DNA of 5,686 nucleotides. Source: Phyllobacteriaceae bacterium. GTDB taxonomy: Bacteria; Pseudomonadota; Alphaproteobacteria; Rhizobiales; Ancalomicrobiaceae. The stretch covers positions 1-5,686 of the forward strand of contig JAAYVT010000426.1 of the NCBI GenBank assembly GCA_012517025.1, in the 5' to 3' direction. The first letter of the stretch is position 1; every line of letters begins with the position of its first letter. The notes beneath the pieces were generated by a model. It had not been told where the DNA came from. It saw only the letters and a program-made list of their open reading frames with translations, and made no database searches. The position numbers were made by a program, and so were the translations under genes. Shown in pieces: positions 1-5,686 of this stretch.

Positions 1-1164
1 GGCGCGGGCCGCCTCGACCAGACGGTGGCGGAACACCGGAGGCGGCATCAGCGGCTCGACCGGCACGCCGAGGCGGGAGACGAGCGGGGCGACGTCGATC
101 CGGTCGGCGACGAAGGCGACCACGCGCTCCATCCGGCGGACGTCGGTGCGGCCGACGTGGCGGGAGAGATGGGCGAGGCGGGTGGCGGTGGTGAAGGTGT
201 CGTCGGCGGTGGCGAGCTGGGGCAGGCGGTCGAGGGGGGCGGCGGCGAAGAGCGCCGCGATCTCGGGCGCCGGGCGGCAGCCGCAGGTGTAGACGAGGCC
301 GGCGAGCGGCATGCCGCGCTGGGCGACCAGGGCGGTGGCGAGCAGCGCGTCGGAGCGATCGCCGGGGACGACCACCAGGGTGCCGGGGCGCAGGTGGCCG
401 ATCAGTTTCTCGGGGGCGCGAGCGGCCACCAAGTGGCCGATCACCCGCGCCGTCTCGGCGTCGCCGCGGGCGACGACGTCGAAGCCGAGCGCCTCGGCGA
501 CGTCGACGACGCGCGGGGCGGAGAGGCGCGGGTCGGTCGGCACGGCGGCGAGGACGGTGACGGCGCGGTCCGGATCGGGGACGCGCACGCTGCCGGCGCG
601 GGTCAGGGCGGCGGCGTCGGCGAGCGAGCAATGATTGATCAGGACGCCGGCGACCGGGCGGCGGCCGGCGTCGCCGTAGAGCTCGATCGCGGTCGCGGCC
701 TTGGCGGCGAGGGTGGCGAGGTCCTGACCCTCGCCGGAGAGGACGGGCACGACGTCGGCGCCGAGCGAGCGGATGATCTCGATGTCGAGGCGGGTGGCGA
801 TCTGGGTGTCGGCGTCGGGGATGAGGCCTTCGACGACCAGGACGTCGTGACCGGCGCGGGCGGCCTCGAACAGCTCGACGACCTCTTCCATCAGATCGCC
901 GAGACGGCCGGCGCGGACCATGGCGGCGGCGTGGTCGAAGGGGATGGGGTCGGGCGTGTGGGTGCCGCACAGGGCTCGGGCGAAGTGGCCGGCGAGGTCG
1001 ACGTCGCCGACCACCGCCTCGGGCTGGACGATCGGCTTGAAGAAGCCGACCTTGACGCCGGCGAGCTGGAGGGCGCGGACGAGGCCGAGGGCCATCGAGG
1101 TGAGGCCGACCTCGCGGGAGACCGGGACGAGGAAGAAGACGTGTTCGGCGGAACGGGCGTTCAC
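1..1164 (-). CDS. pta: Phosphate acetyltransferase, long form, N-terminal 388 residues (3' end outside window)
   Basis: The enzyme interconverts acetyl-CoA plus phosphate and acetyl phosphate plus CoA in the cytoplasm, normally paired with acetate kinase. The visible 388 residues match the non-catalytic front of E. coli-type Pta. A BioD-like P-loop fold opens with FLVPVSREVGLTS (residues 10-23, where E. coli has LIPTGTSVGLTS), followed by FKPIVQP (42-48) and VVEGLIPDADTQIA (110-123). A DRTGG-type domain spans about 225-335, with HLRPGTLVVVPGDRSDAL at 257-274. The linker PPPVFRHRLVEAARA (374-388) aligns with E. coli SPPAFRYQLTELARK, just before the catalytic PTA_PTB domain, which lies beyond the left edge. 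The GTG start at 1164 is preceded by GGAAGG with an 8-base spacer, and no in-frame ATG lies close upstream. The gene is divergent from the copper genes, and no ackA is visible. Family assignment is by recalled alignment. Whether the catalytic half is intact cannot be seen. Confidence 0.93.
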   Translation of the reverse strand, partial: MNARSAEHVFFLVPVSREVGLTSMALGLVRALQLAGVKVGFFKPIVQPEAVVGDVDLAGHFARALCGTHTPDPIPFDHAAAMVRAGRLGDLMEEVVELFEAARAGHDVLVVEGLIPDADTQIATRLDIEIIRSLGADVVPVLSGEGQDLATLAAKAATAIELYGDAGRRPVAGVLINHCSLADAAALTRAGSVRVPDPDRAVTVLAAVPTDPRLSAPRVVDVAEALGFDVVARGDAETARVIGHLVAARAPEKLIGHLRPGTLVVVPGDRSDALLATALVAQRGMPLAGLVYTCGCRPAPEIAALFAAAPLDRLPQLATADDTFTTATRLAHLSRHVGRTDVRRMERVVAFVADRIDVAPLVSRLGVPVEPLMPPPVFRHRLVEAARA

Positions 1165-1476
1165 GATGGAAACCTTCCGATGGATGCGGGACGTCGTTCG
1201 GGACGCCGGGGAGCGAGCGAGACGAGCGGTTTCGGTGGGGTCTCGGACCCCGACGGGGCCGAAAGCGGCCGTCTCGGCGAAAGCGCGACGAATGAGGCGA
1301 TGCGGCGTCACGACGCGGACGGGTGAAGTTTCGCCGATTCCGACGGTGATGACGAGATCGTCGAAACCCGTCCCCGGCGCGATCGCTCGAAGCGAGTTCG
1401 GGGGCGTGGCGGCGAGGGGAGTGGAGCGGCGGCCGGGGAGCCGATCGTCGAGTGGACTCGCGTCGTCGACCTGCTA
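1165..1476. promoter_or_regulatory. Divergent intergenic region between pta and the copper genes
   Basis: About 310 bp without a convincing gene; it must hold promoters for pta (leftward) and the DUF2946-like gene (rightward). Short inverted repeats seen: GGGGTC-TCG-GACCCC (1237-1251), GGCCG-AAAG-CGGCC (1257-1270), GACGA-GA-TCGTC (1351-1362), TCGCT-CGA-AGCGA (1383-1395) and CGAGT-GG-ACTCG (1449-1460). Any could be an operator, but such palindromes are common by chance at this GC content. The most AT-rich hexamer near the rightward gene is GCTAAT (1473-1478), a weak -10 candidate whose -35 partner is not clear. I see no textbook Fur or CueR site. The region is real; the individual sites are speculative. 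Confidence 0.4.
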
Positions 1477-1887
1477 ATGAGTAGGCGAGGGGCAAGGGGG
1501 CATGCCGACTTGAAGCGGCGCATCGACATCGCTCGCGTTCTGATCGCACTGGCGCTGATCGTTCAGATCGTCGCGCCGGTGGCGTCGAACGCGGCCGTGT
1601 TGCGGATGGCCTTCGATCCGCTCGTCGACATCATCGTCTGCGAGCAGGATCGCGACGCCGTCGATCGCCGAGAAGGCAGCGACAAGATCCTCTCGCATCG
1701 CGGCAACGCCTGCGATCTGTGCCGATTGGCGAACGCCGGCGGATATGCCCCGCCGCCCGAGCCGATCGTGCTGTTGCTGCCGGCCGCCGCCGTCGGCCAC
1801 GCCGAATGGCGGGTGAGCGTCGAGGCCGTCGTCGGGCCGCGTCTGCTCGACCACATCCGCGGCCGCGCCCCGCCGTTCTTCGCCTGA
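1477..1887 (+). CDS. DUF2946-like small membrane-anchored Cys protein, probable copper-locus accessory
   Basis: This is a 136-residue protein if read from ATG 1477. A basic patch (KRRIDIAR, 13-20) is followed by one hydrophobic segment (about 20-37, VLIALALIVQIVAP), typical of an N-in anchor or uncleaved signal. The rest should be periplasmic. Three cysteines stand out: C55, and C79/C82 in a CxxC motif (ACDLCRLA). The chain ends in RGRAPPFFA. A Cys-pair segment plus an R-x-(G/A)-PP tail is what I recall of DUF2946 proteins, a family of unknown function often found beside copper-type TonB receptors; the same context occurs here, with the receptor starting 91 bases downstream. Metal handling via the cysteines is inference. 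Start choice is uncertain: ATG 1477 has no ribosome-binding site, whereas in-frame TTG 1510 follows AAGGGGG and would give a 125-residue protein beginning directly at the basic patch. Family call is moderate; that the gene is real is fairly sure. Confidence 0.72.
   Translation: MSRRGARGHADLKRRIDIARVLIALALIVQIVAPVASNAAVLRMAFDPLVDIIVCEQDRDAVDRREGSDKILSHRGNACDLCRLANAGGYAPPPEPIVLLLPAAAVGHAEWRVSVEAVVGPRLLDHIRGRAPPFFA
1494..1512 (+). promoter_or_regulatory. Ribosome-binding site and alternative TTG start of the DUF2946-like gene
   Basis: AAGGGGG at 1494-1500 is followed nine bases later by an in-frame TTG at 1510, codon 12 of the longer reading. The 20 bases before ATG 1477 (CTCGCGTCGTCGACCTGCTA) contain no purine-rich ribosome-binding site. 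Starting at TTG gives MKRRIDIARVLIAL, a standard basic-then-hydrophobic export signal. The shorter form is at least as likely as the ATG form. Confidence 0.45.
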
Positions 1888-1978
1888 TCCACGTCGCTTC
1901 GCCGCGTGCCGGTCGACGGCGCGCGAACGTGTGAGCGCACGCGCCCTCGCGCCGTGCCGCCGATCAGGAACTTTCGAC
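1888..1978 (+). promoter_or_regulatory. Receptor leader with two potential RNA hairpins and a ribosome-binding site
   Basis: This 91-bp gap separates the DUF2946-like gene from the receptor. Two GC-rich stems are visible: a 9-bp stem with one G-U pair (arms 1903-1911 and 1917-1925, five-base loop), and an 8-bp stem with one bulged base (arms 1937-1944 and 1949-1957, loop CCTC). Neither has a T-run, so they do not look like terminators. They could stabilise the message or attenuate flow from the upstream gene. AGGAA at 1966-1970 sits eight bases before the receptor ATG at 1979 and fixes that start. The hairpins may be incidental to base composition. Confidence 0.35.
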
Positions 1979-4216
1979 ATGTCTCGTACGCGTCTCATCG
2001 GGAGCACCGCGCTCCTGTCGCTCGGCTGTGGTCTCGCCGCCGTTTCTCCCTCGTTCGCCGCGCCGCTCGGCGAGGCCGCTCTTCCGGAAGTCGTGGTGAC
2101 GGCCGATCGGCCGAAATCCGACACCGCAGCCGGCGAACCGGGTCTCTCGACGCCGCTCGGCGCCTTCACCTTGAGCGGCGAACCGCTCGCCGCGGCGGCG
2201 GTCGCCACCCCGGACACCGCCACCGTGATGTCCGCGATCCCCGGCGTCTCCGTCGCCACCGGCGGCGGCGTCTCCGGTCTGCCGGTGCTGCGCGGCCTCG
2301 CCGACGACCGGATCAACGTGCTCACCATGGGCATGGCGATCACTTCCGCCTGCGGCAACCACATGAATCCGCCGCTCTCCTACGTCTCGCCGTCGCGGAT
2401 CGGGTCGATCGAAGTGCTGTCGGGGGTGACGCCGGTCTCCAAGGGCGGCGATTCGATCGGCGGCACCATCGTCGTCGAGCCGCGGGCGCCGCGCTTCGTC
2501 GGCGCGGCGACCTCACCGAACGGCCCCGGCTTCGCGATCGGCGACGGCGTCGTCGTGCACGGCGAGGCCTCGACCTTCTGGCGCTCGAACGGCAACGTGC
2601 TCGGCGTCGGGCTGAACGCCTCGATCGCCAACCGCGACTGGAGCCTCGAATACGACGGTGCCTGGACCAAGGCGCAGAACTACGAGGCCGGTGGCGGCAA
2701 GGTGGTGCGTTCCTCGCTCTACGAGGCGCAGAATCACTCGCTCACGCTGGCGCGGCGGCTGGAGAACGGCGTCCTGACCTTCTCCGGCGCGGTGCAGGAC
2801 ATCCCCTATCAAGGGTTCCCGAACGTCCGCATGGACATGCTCTACAACCGGGGCGCCAACGGCTCGGTCCGGTATCAGGGAAGCTTCGACTGGGGGGCGC
2901 TCGACGCACGCGCCTATTTCCAGGACACCCGTCACTACATGAACTTCCTCGCCGACAAATACGGCGGCACCGACGCGACCCCGTCGACCGGCATGCCGAT
3001 GTACACGCACGGTCAGGACATGGGTTGGAAGGTCGAGGGCAGCCTGCCGATCGGCAAGGCCGACACGCTGAGGATCGGCAACGAGTTCCAGCACACCACC
3101 CTCGACGATTGGTGGCCGCCGGTCGCCGGCAAGGCCGGGATGTGCTGCAACACCTACGAGAACATCAAGGATGGCCGCCGCGACCGTCTCGGCACCTTCG
3201 CCGAGTGGGAGCACGTCTGGTCGAAGGAATGGAAGACGCTGTTCGGCGTCCGCAACGACACCGTGTGGATGGATACCGGCGACGTCCAGGGTTACAACAC
3301 CCGCACCGACATGCCGGCGATGTTCCTCTACCCGCTCGACGCCGCCGCCTTCAACGCCCGCAGCCGCGCCAAGACGGACGTGAACTTCGATTTGACGGCG
3401 CTCGCCCGGTGGTCCCCGAACGACCGGCTCGACACCGAGTTCGGCTACGCGCGCAAGACCCGCTCGCCCAATCTCTACGAACGCTACGCCTGGTCGACGA
3501 GCCGCATGGCCGCCTCGATGGTCAGCTGGTTCGGCGACGCCAACGGCTACATCGGCGACATCGACCTGAAGCCGGAGGTCGCCCACACCCTGTCGGCGAC
3601 CTTCAAACTCCACGACGCGACCCGCGAGGCCTGGAGCGTCGAGGTGACGCCCTATTGGTCGCACGTCGAGAACTACATCGACGCCGACCGCGTCGCCTCG
3701 ACCAGTTGGAGCGCGCCCAACCCCTTCGTGCTCTTGAAGTTCGCCAACCACGACGCCGAACTGTGGGGGTTCGAGGCGAACGGCAAGGTGCGGCTGGCGG
3801 ACGCCGAGGACTGGGGTCGGTTCGATCTGACCGGCCGGCTCGCCTACACCCGTGGGCGCAATCTCGACACCGGTGACGGGCTCCTGCGGGTGATGCCGCT
3901 GGAGGGGCGGATCGGGCTCGATCATCGCCTCGGGCACTGGACCAACCACGTCGATCTGCAGATGGTCGCCGGGAAGACCGACGTCTCGGCGACCCGCGGC
4001 GAGCTGAAGACGGCGGGCTACGCGCTGCTCAACTGGCGTGGCGGCTGGGAGTGGAACGCGCTGCGGCTCACCGTCGGCGTCGACAACATCCTCGACCGCT
4101 CCTACGTGCTGCCGCTCGGTGGGGTCGACTTCACCACCTACAAGACGACGGGCGTGGTGCAGGGGGTCTACGGCCCCGGCCGGTCGTTCTGGGCGGGCGC
4201 GAGCATCGCGTTCTGA
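1979..4216 (+). CDS. TonB-dependent copper receptor, OprC/NosA family, outer membrane
   Basis: A 745-residue outer-membrane receptor predicted to bind and import copper using TonB energy. The start at 1979 follows AGGAA with an 8-base spacer and opens a clean signal peptide (MSRTRLIGS..., cleavage near residues 27-28, SFAA). A TonB box PEVVVTADR lies at 36-44, the plug at about 60-167, and the beta-barrel fills the rest, ending in Phe (GASIAF). The plug stretch SACGNHMNPPLSYVSP (123-138) matches OprC GACPNRMDAPTSYISP. The copper ligands shown for OprC, CxxxM and HxM, are present as C125/M129 and H319/M321 (RHYMNF). A further MPM follows at 339-341. An unusual Cys-Cys pair lies at 389-390 (GMCCNT). 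Total length is close to OprC. It follows the DUF2946-like gene and is separated from exbB by probable terminators. Copper, rather than siderophore or vitamin, is the confident substrate call; direct transport is not shown by sequence. No frameshift or missing strand is evident. Confidence 0.93.
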   Translation: MSRTRLIGSTALLSLGCGLAAVSPSFAAPLGEAALPEVVVTADRPKSDTAAGEPGLSTPLGAFTLSGEPLAAAAVATPDTATVMSAIPGVSVATGGGVSGLPVLRGLADDRINVLTMGMAITSACGNHMNPPLSYVSPSRIGSIEVLSGVTPVSKGGDSIGGTIVVEPRAPRFVGAATSPNGPGFAIGDGVVVHGEASTFWRSNGNVLGVGLNASIANRDWSLEYDGAWTKAQNYEAGGGKVVRSSLYEAQNHSLTLARRLENGVLTFSGAVQDIPYQGFPNVRMDMLYNRGANGSVRYQGSFDWGALDARAYFQDTRHYMNFLADKYGGTDATPSTGMPMYTHGQDMGWKVEGSLPIGKADTLRIGNEFQHTTLDDWWPPVAGKAGMCCNTYENIKDGRRDRLGTFAEWEHVWSKEWKTLFGVRNDTVWMDTGDVQGYNTRTDMPAMFLYPLDAAAFNARSRAKTDVNFDLTALARWSPNDRLDTEFGYARKTRSPNLYERYAWSTSRMAASMVSWFGDANGYIGDIDLKPEVAHTLSATFKLHDATREAWSVEVTPYWSHVENYIDADRVASTSWSAPNPFVLLKFANHDAELWGFEANGKVRLADAEDWGRFDLTGRLAYTRGRNLDTGDGLLRVMPLEGRIGLDHRLGHWTNHVDLQMVAGKTDVSATRGELKTAGYALLNWRGGWEWNALRLTVGVDNILDRSYVLPLGGVDFTTYKTTGVVQGVYGPGRSFWAGASIAF

Positions 4217-4225
4217 CGCCGAGGC

Positions 4226-4258
4226 GCCGTCGCGCCCACCGGCGCGGCGGCCCTCTTT
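4226..4258 (+). terminator. Probable terminator hairpin 1 after the receptor
   Basis: Ten bases after the receptor stop, GCCGTCGCGCC (4226-4236) pairs with GGCGCGGCGGC (4241-4251) around a CACC loop: an 11-bp stem with one G-U pair. It is followed by a pyrimidine tract (CCTCTTT). The stem is very strong but the T-run is interrupted by C, so rho-independent function is likely but not certain; it may mainly protect the 3' end of the message. Confidence 0.5.
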
Positions 4259-4267
4259 CCCTTTCCG

Positions 4268-4293
4268 ACGGAACCGGGTCTCCGGTTCCGTTT
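4268..4293 (+). terminator. Probable terminator hairpin 2, perfect 10-bp stem
   Basis: ACGGAACCGG (4268-4277) and CCGGTTCCGT (4282-4291) form a perfect 10-bp stem with a GTCT tetraloop, followed by TT and a pyrimidine stretch. Orientation fits the plus strand, since no T-run follows on the minus strand. It ends about 23 bases before the exbB start, so it could alternatively shape the exbB leader or be an operator. With hairpin 1 it forms a tandem pair in a 99-bp gap, implying that exbBD-tonB has its own promoter or is attenuated relative to the receptor. Confidence 0.55.
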
Positions 4294-4315
4294 CCTCCGG
4301 ATCGGCAGGACGCCC

Positions 4316-4933
4316 GTGGACGGTTTCTCCCTCACTCCTCTCGCCCTCTTCCAGGACGCCGGACCGGTCGGTCGCGGCGTGACGATCGTCCTCGCCCTCG
4401 CCTCGGTGTGGTGCTGGGTGATCGTCGTGGAAGGGATCGTCTCGCTTCTCCGCCTGCGCCGGTTCCGACGGCCGGGGCAGGCGGAGGGCGACCTCCTCGA
4501 CGACGTGTTCGACGCCGGTCGGGCGGCGGCCGGGCGCCGATTGCCCGGCGAGACCACCGGCGAACGCCGGCATCGGGTCGCCGAGGCGATGAACCGGGAA
4601 GCCCGCGGGCTGCTCGCTCGCGCCGAGGGGCGGCTCACCGACCTCGCGGTGATCGCCTCGGTGGCGCCTTTCGTCGGGCTGTTCGGCACCGTCTGGGGCA
4701 TCATGACGAGCTTCGGCGGGATCGCCTCGGCGCAGGACACCAGCCTCGCGGTGGTCGCGCCGGGCATCGCCGAGGCGCTGGCCGCCACCGCCTGGGGGCT
4801 CGCCGCCGCCATTCCCGCCTCGATCGGCTATTCGCGCCTCGGCGCCGGTTTCGGCGCTTTCGCCGGCGATCTCGCCGACCGCATCGAGGCGCGTGCCGTC
4901 GACTTCGTCGCGATCGAGGAGCCCGCGCCATGA
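4316..4933 (+). CDS. exbB: Biopolymer transport protein ExbB (TonB-system proton channel subunit)
   Basis: Inner-membrane subunit of the ExbB-ExbD-TonB motor, which uses the proton gradient to energise outer-membrane receptors. The 205 residues show three membrane segments: about 17-45, 105-132 and 140-175. The cytoplasmic loop between the first two carries the charged stretch RLRRFRRPGQ and onward. The hallmark MotA/TolQ/ExbB segment PFVGLFGTVWGIMTSFGGIA (118-137) is followed by VVAPGIAEALAATAWGLAAA (146-165). T125, E153 and T158 keep the spacing of E. coli T148, E176 and T181, which line the channel. The protein is shorter than E. coli ExbB (244), mostly at the N-terminus and tail. The GTG start at 4316 is supported by CAGGA with a five-base spacer. 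The last bases overlap exbD (ATGA), indicating translational coupling. TolQ is the main alternative; the adjacent tonB and TonB receptor favour ExbB. Confidence 0.92.
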   Translation: MDGFSLTPLALFQDAGPVGRGVTIVLALASVWCWVIVVEGIVSLLRLRRFRRPGQAEGDLLDDVFDAGRAAAGRRLPGETTGERRHRVAEAMNREARGLLARAEGRLTDLAVIASVAPFVGLFGTVWGIMTSFGGIASAQDTSLAVVAPGIAEALAATAWGLAAAIPASIGYSRLGAGFGAFAGDLADRIEARAVDFVAIEEPAP

Positions 4934-5424
4934 CGCCGCTCGGTCGCTGCGACGGCCGGTCGGCGCCGCGCCGGCACCGGCCGCTTTCCGAGATCAACGT
5001 GACGCCGCTCGTCGACGTCATGCTGGTGCTGCTCGTCGTGTTCATGATCACCGCGCCGATGTTGGCGGCGGGGCTGAAGGTGGAGCTGCCGCGCGCCGCG
5101 ACGGCGAAGCCGCTGCCGCCGGCCGAGCCGGTCGTGGTCACTGTCGGACGCGAGGGGCGGTTGGCGGTCGGGGCCGACCCGGTCGACCGCGACGGGTTGG
5201 TCGCGGCGGTGGGGTCGCGGACCGGCGGCGACGTCGAGCGCGCGGTGCGCGTCCGCGGCGACCGCGAGGCGGCCTACGGCGAGGTGATCGCGACGATCGA
5301 CCTCCTCGCCGCCGCCGGCTACGGCCACATCGCCCTGGTGTCGCTCGCCCCGTCGGCGACGAAGGATTCCTCCGACGAAGCGTCGGCGCCGACGGTCGCG
5401 GCGGCGTCCGAGGTGCGGCCGTGA
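4930..5424 (+). CDS. exbD: Biopolymer transport protein ExbD
   Basis: ExbD is the single-span partner inside the ExbB pentamer; its membrane aspartate carries the proton step that drives TonB. The 164 residues begin with a basic cytoplasmic tail, then the signature SEINVTPLVDVMLVLLVVFM (20-39), nearly matching E. coli HDINVTPFIDVMLVLLIIFM. D29 corresponds to the essential E. coli D25. The periplasmic domain follows, with VKVELP-type VEL (48-50) and, near its end, DLLAAAGYGHIALVSL. Beyond the usual end there is a polar, Ala/Ser/Asp/Glu-rich extension (about 143-164) not present in E. coli ExbD (141 residues). The start ATG at 4930 follows GAGGAG with an eight-base spacer and overlaps the exbB stop by four bases. 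The stop likewise overlaps the tonB GTG (GTGA). The open frame extends far upstream through exbB in the wrong frame, which is not coding. Confidence 0.93.
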   Translation: MTPLGRCDGRSAPRRHRPLSEINVTPLVDVMLVLLVVFMITAPMLAAGLKVELPRAATAKPLPPAEPVVVTVGREGRLAVGADPVDRDGLVAAVGSRTGGDVERAVRVRGDREAAYGEVIATIDLLAAAGYGHIALVSLAPSATKDSSDEASAPTVAAASEVRP

Positions 5425-5686
5425 GGCCGGGCGAGATCCGGCCGGGCTGGCTGCGGCCGGTCGCCTTCGGCGCCGTCGCCGCGCTCCACTCGCTCGCCTT
5501 CGGTCTCGCCGGCGTGCCGGTGGTGCGCCCCGGCGCCGGTGCCGTCGAGATCTCGGTGGTTTCGGAAGCCGAGGCGCCGCCGGACGCCGCCCCCGTGCCG
5601 AGCGCGCCGCCGGTCGAGGCCGCCGCCGCGAGCCCGCCCGAGCCGGCTCCCGACCCGACGCCCGACCCCACCCCGGATCCCGAGCC
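5421..5686 (+). CDS. tonB: Energy transducer TonB, N-terminal 88 residues (3' end outside window)
   Basis: TonB links the ExbBD motor to the TonB box of outer-membrane receptors by spanning the periplasm. The visible part has a short cytoplasmic start (MRPGEIRPGWLRP), a membrane helix at about 13-35 (VAFGAVAALHSLAFGLAGV) and then EISVVSEAEAPPD (43-55), which resembles E. coli ISVTMVTPADLEPP. After that comes a Pro/Ala/Glu/Asp-rich spacer. H23 in the helix sits where E. coli TonB has its functional H20; the Ser four residues before it in E. coli is Val here. The GTG at 5421 overlaps the exbD stop, and GAGG with a seven-base spacer precedes it. The periplasmic C-terminal domain that contacts the receptor lies beyond the right edge, so an intact gene cannot be confirmed. 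Context and architecture make the identification firm. Confidence 0.87.
   Translation, partial: MRPGEIRPGWLRPVAFGAVAALHSLAFGLAGVPVVRPGAGAVEISVVSEAEAPPDAAPVPSAPPVEAAAASPPEPAPDPTPDPTPDPE
5649..5684 (+). repeat. Pro-Asp repeat region in TonB spacer
   Basis: Codons 77-88 of tonB encode PDPTPDPTPDPE: three tandem units of a PDPT-like tetrapeptide (the last ends in E), with synonymous variation between units (GAC/GAT, CCG/CCC). It is the start of the stiff proline-rich periplasmic spacer and is acidic here, whereas E. coli TonB has Pro-Glu followed by Pro-Lys runs. The repeat probably continues beyond the window. Confidence 0.7.

Noticed and set aside
1168..1178. GGAA-ACC-TTCC near the pta start as a CueR-type copper operator
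   Set aside because: CueR sites have ACCTTCC and GGAAGG arms in the other order with a longer spacer; here GGAAGG on the minus strand is simply the pta ribosome-binding site.
25..1326. 433-codon plus-strand open frame opposite pta
   Set aside because: Composition is Gly/Asp/Glu/Ala/Arg-monotonous with no domain; it is the antisense shadow of a convincing pta reading and crosses the pta start into the intergenic region.
1931..1978. GTG 1931 as the receptor start
   Set aside because: It would add 16 residues ahead of a normal signal peptide and has no ribosome-binding site, whereas ATG 1979 has AGGAA at correct spacing.
1474..2364. 296-codon minus-strand frame across the DUF2946-like gene and receptor start
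   Set aside because: No recognisable domain; covers two plus-strand genes and their spacer, composition typical of antisense frames here.
1906..3876. 656-codon plus-strand frame overlapping the receptor
   Set aside because: Arg-rich out-of-frame shadow; the receptor frame has signal peptide, TonB box, plug and barrel.
2513..4573. 686-codon minus-strand open frame opposite the receptor and start of exbB
   Set aside because: Stop-free only because of high GC; low-complexity His/Arg/Gly/Val composition, spans two real genes and an intergenic gap, no recognisable motif.
4051..4929. In-frame upstream extension of exbD giving a 457-residue fusion
   Set aside because: The upstream portion is Arg-rich shadow of the receptor end and exbB. 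ExbD has its own ATG with a good ribosome-binding site at 4930.
4316..5424. TolQ-TolR instead of ExbB-ExbD
   Set aside because: The third gene is TonB-like rather than TolA-like, no tolB/pal context is visible, and the adjacent gene is a TonB-dependent receptor; family signatures alone would not separate them fully.

Overview
The window is very GC-rich by eye. Nearly every codon ends in G or C, and long empty antisense frames run opposite the real genes. Codon style, a long-form phosphate acetyltransferase and a copper-type TonB receptor with its own exbB-exbD-tonB suggest an alphaproteobacterium, perhaps a Hyphomicrobiales member. That placement is inference. Every base is assigned to a gene or a short intergenic stretch; I see no RNA genes, mobile elements or CRISPR.

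Layout. Positions 1164 to 1 (minus strand) hold the first 388 codons of phosphate acetyltransferase (pta), which runs off the left edge before its catalytic domain. A divergent intergenic region of about 310 bp follows. From about 1477 to 5686 all genes are on the plus strand: a small membrane-anchored DUF2946-like protein with a CxxC motif (1477-1887); a 745-residue TonB-dependent outer-membrane receptor of the copper (OprC/NosA) family (1979-4216); two strong hairpins that look like tandem terminators (4226-4293); then exbB (4316-4933), exbD (4930-5424) and the start of tonB (5421 to the right edge). The last three overlap by four bases at each junction.

How the genes fit together. The receptor carries both halves of the copper site known from OprC: CxxxM at residues 125-129 and HxM at 319-321. 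It should therefore bind and import copper across the outer membrane. ExbB, ExbD and TonB form the inner-membrane motor that powers such receptors, and the receptor has a TonB box at about 37-44. The DUF2946-like protein could handle metal at the periplasmic face of the inner membrane, but its function is unknown. The whole reads as a self-contained copper-acquisition locus with a private energiser. The pta gene belongs to acetyl-CoA/acetate metabolism and is probably only a neighbour sharing the divergent promoter region.
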